Below, one piece after another: positions 59,308 through 64,000 of a stretch of 64,000 nucleotides of DNA. Source of the DNA: Planctomycetota bacterium (GTDB lineage: Bacteria; Planctomycetota; UBA1135; UBA2386). Both the position numbers and the translations under genes were made by a program. Under the pieces are notes generated by a model, which searched no databases, was not told where the DNA came from, and worked only from the letters and a program-made list of their open reading frames with translations. Every line of letters starts with the position of its first letter. Within the stretch, counting starts at the first letter, position 1. The stretch spans positions 211,970 through 275,969 of the forward strand of contig JANQJF010000113.1 of the NCBI GenBank assembly GCA_028281765.1, read 5' to 3'.

Positions 59308-61512
59308 ATGACCCGCAAATCCCTACTCTCCGCGGCCGTAGCGCTCGCGGCTGCGTCGCTCGCCTTGGCGCAGGGGACGCCGACCCTCTCCTCCCTCCAG
59401 CGCCTCCACGGCGATCTCTACGGCGCCGGCGACGACTACCAGGCGCACTTCACCCCCGGCACGTTCGAGTTCCTGCCTGCTCTCGGCTCGGCGGCGCCGC
59501 GTGATCTTCCCGTCCAGTTCACGCTCGAATCGGTCGGTCGGCAGCACGGTCAGCCGGTCCCGGCGTCCGAGCTGGCGCGCCCGCACGAAGTGCAACGCGG
59601 CACCTCGGTCGACTACGTTCGTGGCTCGGTTACCGAGACCTACGACGTTCGCGTCGACGGCGTCGAGCAGAGCTTCACGTTCCGCACGCTTCCGGCCGGT
59701 GGCGGCGACCTCGTCGTTCGTGGCCGTATCGAGACCGACCTCGCGGCGCGTTCGATTCGGGACGGCGTCGAGTTCTTCATGAACGACGTCGGTGGCGTGA
59801 CGGTCTCGAAGGTGATCGGGATCGACGCTGCGGGAATGCGGACTCCCGGCACCCTCTCGTTCGAAGACGGTGTGCTCGAACTCCGCCTCCCCGGAGAGTT
59901 CGTCGAGACCGCGCAGCTGCCGCTCGTGCTCGATCCGTTGTTCGGCACGACGATCGACGTCGATTCCACGGCGAACGATCAGGACAACCAGGATCCCGAC
60001 ATCGCGTACGACGCGGCGAACGACAACTTCTACTGCGTGTTCGAACGCCAGTTCTCCGCGATCAACGTCTCGATCATGGGGCAGGTGCTGAACGGCGACC
60101 TGACCCTGCAGAGCGCGAACCTCGTGGTCGCGATCTCCGGTCTCGGCGTCAGTGATCCGACCGTCGCGAACGTGCGATTCAACGAGCGATTCGTCGTCGC
60201 TTGGCGCGACACGGCCGGGATCCAGGGCAAGTCGGTGCGGGGTGCAAACGGCGTCTCGGGTCCGCAGCGCCTGCTCGTCGCCAACCCGGGGGGCGGCTTC
60301 GCGCTCGAGCCGGACCTCGGTGGCGAGTCCACGATGGTCGACGACGAGGCGATCCTCGTCTGGACGAACACCGTGACCGATGACATCTACGCGCGGCAGA
60401 TCCGCCCGCTTTCGGACGACACGCTGTCGCTCAACGGTGGCCAGGTGCTGATCTCGGGCACTGGCACTCAGTTCAACAACCAGCCTGCGATCTCCAAGAG
60501 CGGTGGCTCGACCGGCTACCACATGATCGTGTGGCACGAGAACGTCAACGGCCGCGACCGCGTCATCTCCGCGATCGTCAACCGCAACCTCGGCTTCATC
60601 GACGCGAACACGCCGCTGACGAGCAACAACGACGAGCACTTCAATCCGGACGTCGACGGCGACGGACGCCTCTGGGTCGCGGCCTACGAGCGTGAGGAGC
60701 CGACGAACCCGACGGAGACCGACATCGCCGTTCGCGGCGTGACGATCAACGACGCGCTCTTCGGCTCGGACAACGCGATCCTCTTTGCGGAGAACCTCAT
60801 CGAGGCGTCGCCGCTCGACGACGATCGGAATCCGAAGGTCTGCTTCCTCGGCTCGTCGGCGCTCGTCGCCTACGAGGACGAGGGCGTGAACCCTTCGGAG
60901 TACGACGTACGGATCTGGAACGTCGATCCGTTCACCGCCGAGTCGTGCACCGGCTTCAGCTCGGTGGAGTTCGGCCTCAGCCGCAACTCGATCCGCATCG
61001 AGATGGCCAGTAAGCGTGCCGGCGACGCCGACTCGGACAGCGAGCAGGCGGCGATCATCTGGGAATCGACGGTCGTCGCGACTGGCAACAGTGACGTGTT
61101 CGCGCGTGCTTGGCTCGCCAACGACGACGGCGACATGATTGACCAGGGCGGTGGTTGCGGTGGTGGTGGTCTCGCCTACGCGACGTGCGCCGAGGTCGGC
61201 AACCTCGACTTCACGCACCGGCTCTTCACGAGCCACGGTGGCGCGACGACTTGGTTCGTCCTGAGCCCGCAGACGATCAACGCGTTCTGCGGCAGCTGCA
61301 CGCTCGTCCCGGATGTGTTCAACGCCTTCGTCTACACGACGACGACGGACATCCTCGGCCGCGCCTCGGTGGTGACGCCGATCCCCTCGGTGACCGCTCT
61401 CGCCGGCATCAGCTGGTACGAGCAGTGGGCGACCGACCCCTCGGGCGCGTCGAGCTGCGCCGCCTGGGGCGTCGACTTCTCCAACGCGCTGCGCGTGACG
61501 ATCGAAGACTGA
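59308..61512 (+). CDS. Large secreted protein, tandem paralogue A
   Basis: A 734-residue secreted protein (signal ending LALAQ). The N-terminal 220 residues share a pattern with the next gene: LYGAGDDYQAHF, then FEFLPALG, then YDVRVDGVEQSF, then GDLVVRG, then LPLVLDPLFG. The middle is a beta-propeller-like region with repeated AYDAANDNFYCVFERQ-style units. The last 120 residues are the shared module found elsewhere in the window, here Cys-containing (CGSCTLVP). A GGTGGA ribosome-binding site lies upstream of the ATG. It is likely cotranscribed with its paralogue, ten bases away. Confidence 0.65.
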   Translation: MTRKSLLSAAVALAAASLALAQGTPTLSSLQRLHGDLYGAGDDYQAHFTPGTFEFLPALGSAAPRDLPVQFTLESVGRQHGQPVPASELARPHEVQRGTSVDYVRGSVTETYDVRVDGVEQSFTFRTLPAGGGDLVVRGRIETDLAARSIRDGVEFFMNDVGGVTVSKVIGIDAAGMRTPGTLSFEDGVLELRLPGEFVETAQLPLVLDPLFGTTIDVDSTANDQDNQDPDIAYDAANDNFYCVFERQFSAINVSIMGQVLNGDLTLQSANLVVAISGLGVSDPTVANVRFNERFVVAWRDTAGIQGKSVRGANGVSGPQRLLVANPGGGFALEPDLGGESTMVDDEAILVWTNTVTDDIYARQIRPLSDDTLSLNGGQVLISGTGTQFNNQPAISKSGGSTGYHMIVWHENVNGRDRVISAIVNRNLGFIDANTPLTSNNDEHFNPDVDGDGRLWVAAYEREEPTNPTETDIAVRGVTINDALFGSDNAILFAENLIEASPLDDDRNPKVCFLGSSALVAYEDEGVNPSEYDVRIWNVDPFTAESCTGFSSVEFGLSRNSIRIEMASKRAGDADSDSEQAAIIWESTVVATGNSDVFARAWLANDDGDMIDQGGGCGGGGLAYATCAEVGNLDFTHRLFTSHGGATTWFVLSPQTINAFCGSCTLVPDVFNAFVYTTTTDILGRASVVTPIPSVTALAGISWYEQWATDPSGASSCAAWGVDFSNALRVTIED

Positions 61513-61522
61513 GGACCGAACG

Positions 61523-63745
61523 ATGAAACTTCTCCAACAGCAACTCCACGTCCTGTCGTTCGGCCTCGTGTTCGCCGTCGGCTCCACCGGACTCGCTCAG
61601 AACATGCAGAAGCCGCGCGAGATCGGCGTCGAAGAGCGCGTCTCGATCCAGAGTCAGGCGCACGGCCTCTCGCGGGCCGAGGGTCGCCTGTTCGGCCTCG
61701 GTCCGGACTACCGCGCCGAGTTCGACGCCGACGGTATCGAGTTCGTGCCAGCGCTCGGGCGGCAGGCGCCGCACGCGATGCCGCTGCGCTTTACGTTCGA
61801 GTCGGTGCGTCGCGGTGACGCCGTCGTGCACGAGGCCGCGAACGCGGAGCCGCGGCAGCAGGACGACTACCGCGTGACGTTTGCGCGTGGCGGCGGCGTC
61901 ACCGAGCGCTACGACGTGCGCGTGGACGGCGTCGAGCAGAGCTTCGTGTTCGACCACCCGCTGCCGGGCAACGGCGATCTCGTCGTGCGTGGCGCGCTGT
62001 CGACGGAGCTCGGCGGGCAGACGGGCGTGTATCGCGACGGCATGCGGTTCTCGTGTGAGCACGGTGCCGTGACGATCGGAAAGGTGACCGGCATCGACGC
62101 GATCGGCTCTCGGGTCCAGGGTTCGCTGCGCTACGACGGCGAACACCTCGACCTCGTGCTGCCCGATTTCTTCGTCGCGAACGCGCGCTACCCGCTCGTG
62201 CTCGATCCGCTGATGGGAGGCGTGTCGAACGTCAACCTCACCAGCTCGGACGACTCGAACGCGGACAGCGCGTACGAGGGGTTCCACAACCGATACTGCC
62301 TCGTGTGGGAGCGTGCGCTGGCAGGCGACCTGATCGACATCCGCGCGCAGCGCGTGAACACGAGCGGCGGCATCACCGGTGCGGTCCTCCTCGTGAAGGC
62401 TTCGGGGGTCAACCTCGCGCCGTCGATCGCTTCGGTGCGTCAGACCCAGACGTTCGTCTGCGCTTGGCAGACGTCGAACAACATCCTGGGTCCGTTCGAC
62501 ATCGAGGCGCGCACGATCGCGTCTGTGAACGGCCTGATGTCGACCAACCACGTCGCGGTCGGGACCCAGTTCCAGGACAACGACGTCGGCGTGGACGTCG
62601 GTGGGGACCGCACGACGGATTCGCCGGATTCGCTGCTCGTGTGGCAAGTCGTCGGTCAGGGTCTGCGGGGGGTCAACGTCCGCGCGCTGTCGCCGCCGAC
62701 CGACCCGACCTTCAACTCGGTCATGACCGTCAGCTCGAACGCGAACGACATGCGGCCCGCGATCAGCAAGTCCGGTGGCGACAACGGGCGCTGGCTGATC
62801 GTCTGGCAGCGCAACGGCACGGTGCGGATGCGTGTCCGCGACCGCCAGTTCAACGCCATCACGAGCGGATTCCTGGTCGATGACGGCGCGTGGCCGGACG
62901 TCGACGGGAACGGCAACAACTTCGCGATCGTCTATCAGCAGCCCGAAGACGGCCCCGGCAGCGGCGCACCGTTCGACATCCACTGCCGGATCGCGAACTA
63001 CAACGGTGGCTCGAGTATCAGCTTCGCTGGTCCGGGTTCGCCCGTCGAGGCCGACAACAATCAGGAGGAGATTCGGCCGTTCGTGTGCTTCATCGAGTCG
63101 AAGTACCTCGTCGGCTGGACGAACGTCACCGGCTTCCTGTTCTCGAACATCTCGCTGCGGACGATCGATCCCGAGAACTGCGACCTCTGTGGTGCGGAAT
63201 ACGACATCAGCGGATCGAACGAGTACGAGTTCGGCGCTACTGCTGCGTCGCGCTGGTCCGGCGGTGATGCCACGGACGAGTGCATCGTCTCCTTCTCCTC
63301 GGGGAACAACACGCCGCCGTGGTCGAGCGATATGCACGCGGTGATCTTCGAGGCGATCGGGTTCGGCGGCTTGGTGTCCGATCTCGGGGGTGAATGCGCC
63401 AACGGCGGCTTCTTCCAGATCGCGGGGGCGTTCGCGCTCGGCAACACCGTGGATCTCCAACTCGTGCAGGCAGACACGAACGCGGCGTTCGGTGCGCTGC
63501 ACATCGGCAACTCCGCTCCGGCGTTCGCGTGTGGTCCCTGCAACATCCTGTTGCCGTTCGTCGGTGTCTCGGTCGCGCCGGTCAACGGGGTGGTCTCCAC
63601 GCCGCTGACGATCGGTTGCTCGACCGAGCTGCTCGGACAGTCGCTGGACTTCCAGTACGTGATCGCGCTCACCGCCGTGACGGACTGCAGTTTGATCCCC
63701 AACGTGGGCGTATCGAACATCCTCCGCGCCACGTTCTCCGAGTGA
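61523..63745 (+). CDS. Large secreted protein, tandem paralogue B
   Basis: A 740-residue secreted protein (signal ending STGLAQ), collinear with the preceding gene over its whole length: LFGLGPDYRAEF, then IEFVPALG, then YDVRVDGVEQSF, then GDLVVRG, then YPLVLDPLMG, and a final shared module with CGPCNILLP. It arose by tandem duplication; the two have diverged strongly in the propeller region. A GAGGA core precedes the ATG. A strong hairpin follows the stop. Confidence 0.65.
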   Translation: MKLLQQQLHVLSFGLVFAVGSTGLAQNMQKPREIGVEERVSIQSQAHGLSRAEGRLFGLGPDYRAEFDADGIEFVPALGRQAPHAMPLRFTFESVRRGDAVVHEAANAEPRQQDDYRVTFARGGGVTERYDVRVDGVEQSFVFDHPLPGNGDLVVRGALSTELGGQTGVYRDGMRFSCEHGAVTIGKVTGIDAIGSRVQGSLRYDGEHLDLVLPDFFVANARYPLVLDPLMGGVSNVNLTSSDDSNADSAYEGFHNRYCLVWERALAGDLIDIRAQRVNTSGGITGAVLLVKASGVNLAPSIASVRQTQTFVCAWQTSNNILGPFDIEARTIASVNGLMSTNHVAVGTQFQDNDVGVDVGGDRTTDSPDSLLVWQVVGQGLRGVNVRALSPPTDPTFNSVMTVSSNANDMRPAISKSGGDNGRWLIVWQRNGTVRMRVRDRQFNAITSGFLVDDGAWPDVDGNGNNFAIVYQQPEDGPGSGAPFDIHCRIANYNGGSSISFAGPGSPVEADNNQEEIRPFVCFIESKYLVGWTNVTGFLFSNISLRTIDPENCDLCGAEYDISGSNEYEFGATAASRWSGGDATDECIVSFSSGNNTPPWSSDMHAVIFEAIGFGGLVSDLGGECANGGFFQIAGAFALGNTVDLQLVQADTNAAFGALHIGNSAPAFACGPCNILLPFVGVSVAPVNGVVSTPLTIGCSTELLGQSLDFQYVIALTAVTDCSLIPNVGVSNILRATFSE

Positions 63746-63750
63746 TCCTC

Positions 63751-63783
63751 GGCCTGCGCCGCTTCCCTACGGCGGCGCAGGCC
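63751..63783 (+). terminator. Hairpin terminator after the tandem secreted-protein operon
   Basis: A perfect 12-bp inverted repeat (GGCCTGCGCCGC / GCGGCGCAGGCC) with a nine-base loop starts five bases after the stop at 63745. There is no T-tract, so it may be a Rho-assisted terminator or an mRNA 3' stabiliser. Confidence 0.6.
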
Positions 63784-63832
63784 CGGGTCGCGCTGGTCGA
63801 CCGGGCCTTCGACGCGGTATCCTCGGCCGCGG

Positions 63833-64000
63833 ATGTCGGGCACCGTTTGGATCCTCGGAACCGTAGCAGTCGCGATCGGCCTGATCGCGATCGCCGTGCG
63901 TCGGCGCGAGCCGTGGACGGTGCGCGCAGCCGGGTTCGGCGCCGTGCTCATCGCTTGGTCCGCGGCGACGAATCGGCAGGAGATCTTCTTCGAGACCGAG
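63833..64000 (+). CDS. Membrane protein, 5' part only
   Basis: An ATG at 63833 opens a frame that runs past the window edge without a stop (56 codons). The encoded N-terminus has a hydrophobic helix (GTVWILGTVAVAIGLIAIAV), then RRREPW, then a second hydrophobic helix (AAGFGAVLIAWSAA). Third codon positions are G/C-rich, supporting real coding. The family cannot be told from the fragment. It follows the hairpin at 63751-63783 and starts a new transcription unit. Confidence 0.6.
   Translation, partial: MSGTVWILGTVAVAIGLIAIAVRRREPWTVRAAGFGAVLIAWSAATNRQEIFFETE

Overview
The window is a high-GC bacterial chromosome segment, densely packed with genes on both strands. It carries about 52 readable protein genes (one truncated at each edge) and one decayed two-gene locus. 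No rRNA, tRNA, CRISPR array, transposase or phage gene is visible. The mix of genes points to a Gram-negative bacterium, most likely a member of the Planctomycetota. The evidence is lipid A synthesis (LpxB), an Omp85-type barrel, a TonB-like protein, many lipoproteins with clear lipoboxes, two formylglycine-type sulfatases, an FG-GAP propeller, an NPCBM-domain protein, a dehydrogenase/cytochrome c fusion and two GroEL paralogues. The phylum call is an inference from gene content, not from a marker gene.

Layout. 0-11.2 kb: envelope and secreted proteins (glycine-rich lipoprotein, Omp85-like barrel, DUF502 membrane protein, FG-GAP propeller) and a PLP-dependent threonine/serine dehydratase. 11.3-13.1 kb: an ECF sigma factor and a beta-helix protein facing each other across a 12-bp-stem terminator. 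13.3-15.8 kb: a tightly overlapping five-gene operon of a GbsR/MarR-type regulator, a DCC-family thiol oxidoreductase, a wax-synthase-like MBOAT acyltransferase and two tandem paralogous small membrane proteins. Its promoter appears to lie within an operator palindrome and to give a leaderless mRNA. 15.8-20.2 kb: a sulfatase, a GT-C-like membrane protein, a 0.68 kb non-coding stretch and a dipeptide epimerase. 20.3-28.2 kb: a TonB-like protein, a two-component system, a 1004-residue protein with repeated carboxypeptidase-regulatory-like domains and a UbiD-type decarboxylase. 28.5-29.4 kb: a FeeM-like acyltransferase and a heme-oxygenase-like oxidase, both frame-disrupted. 29.4-35.2 kb: a leftward operon (cNMP-binding protein, glutamine amidotransferase, ABC-2 exporter pair, LpxB, large secreted protein). 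35.3-50.2 kb: TrkA, an SGNH-like protein, the dehydrogenase/cytochrome fusion, a second sulfatase and a run of lipoproteins and secreted proteins. 50.3-56.8 kb: a chaperone cluster transcribed leftward (groEL2, groES, groEL1, dnaJ, grpE, fmdB, hypothetical). 57.0-64 kb: an NPCBM protein, an ankyrin protein and a tandem pair of large paralogous secreted proteins.

Two themes stand out. First, one C-terminal (once N-terminal) module recurs in six otherwise unrelated secreted proteins, which suggests a shared surface, sorting or assembly domain. Second, the 13.3-15.8 kb operon has the look of a small, self-regulated lipid- or acyl-modification system that I cannot match to a described pathway. 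Frame-disrupting indels at 28.75-28.85 kb and 50.74-50.80 kb should be checked against reads before being interpreted biologically.
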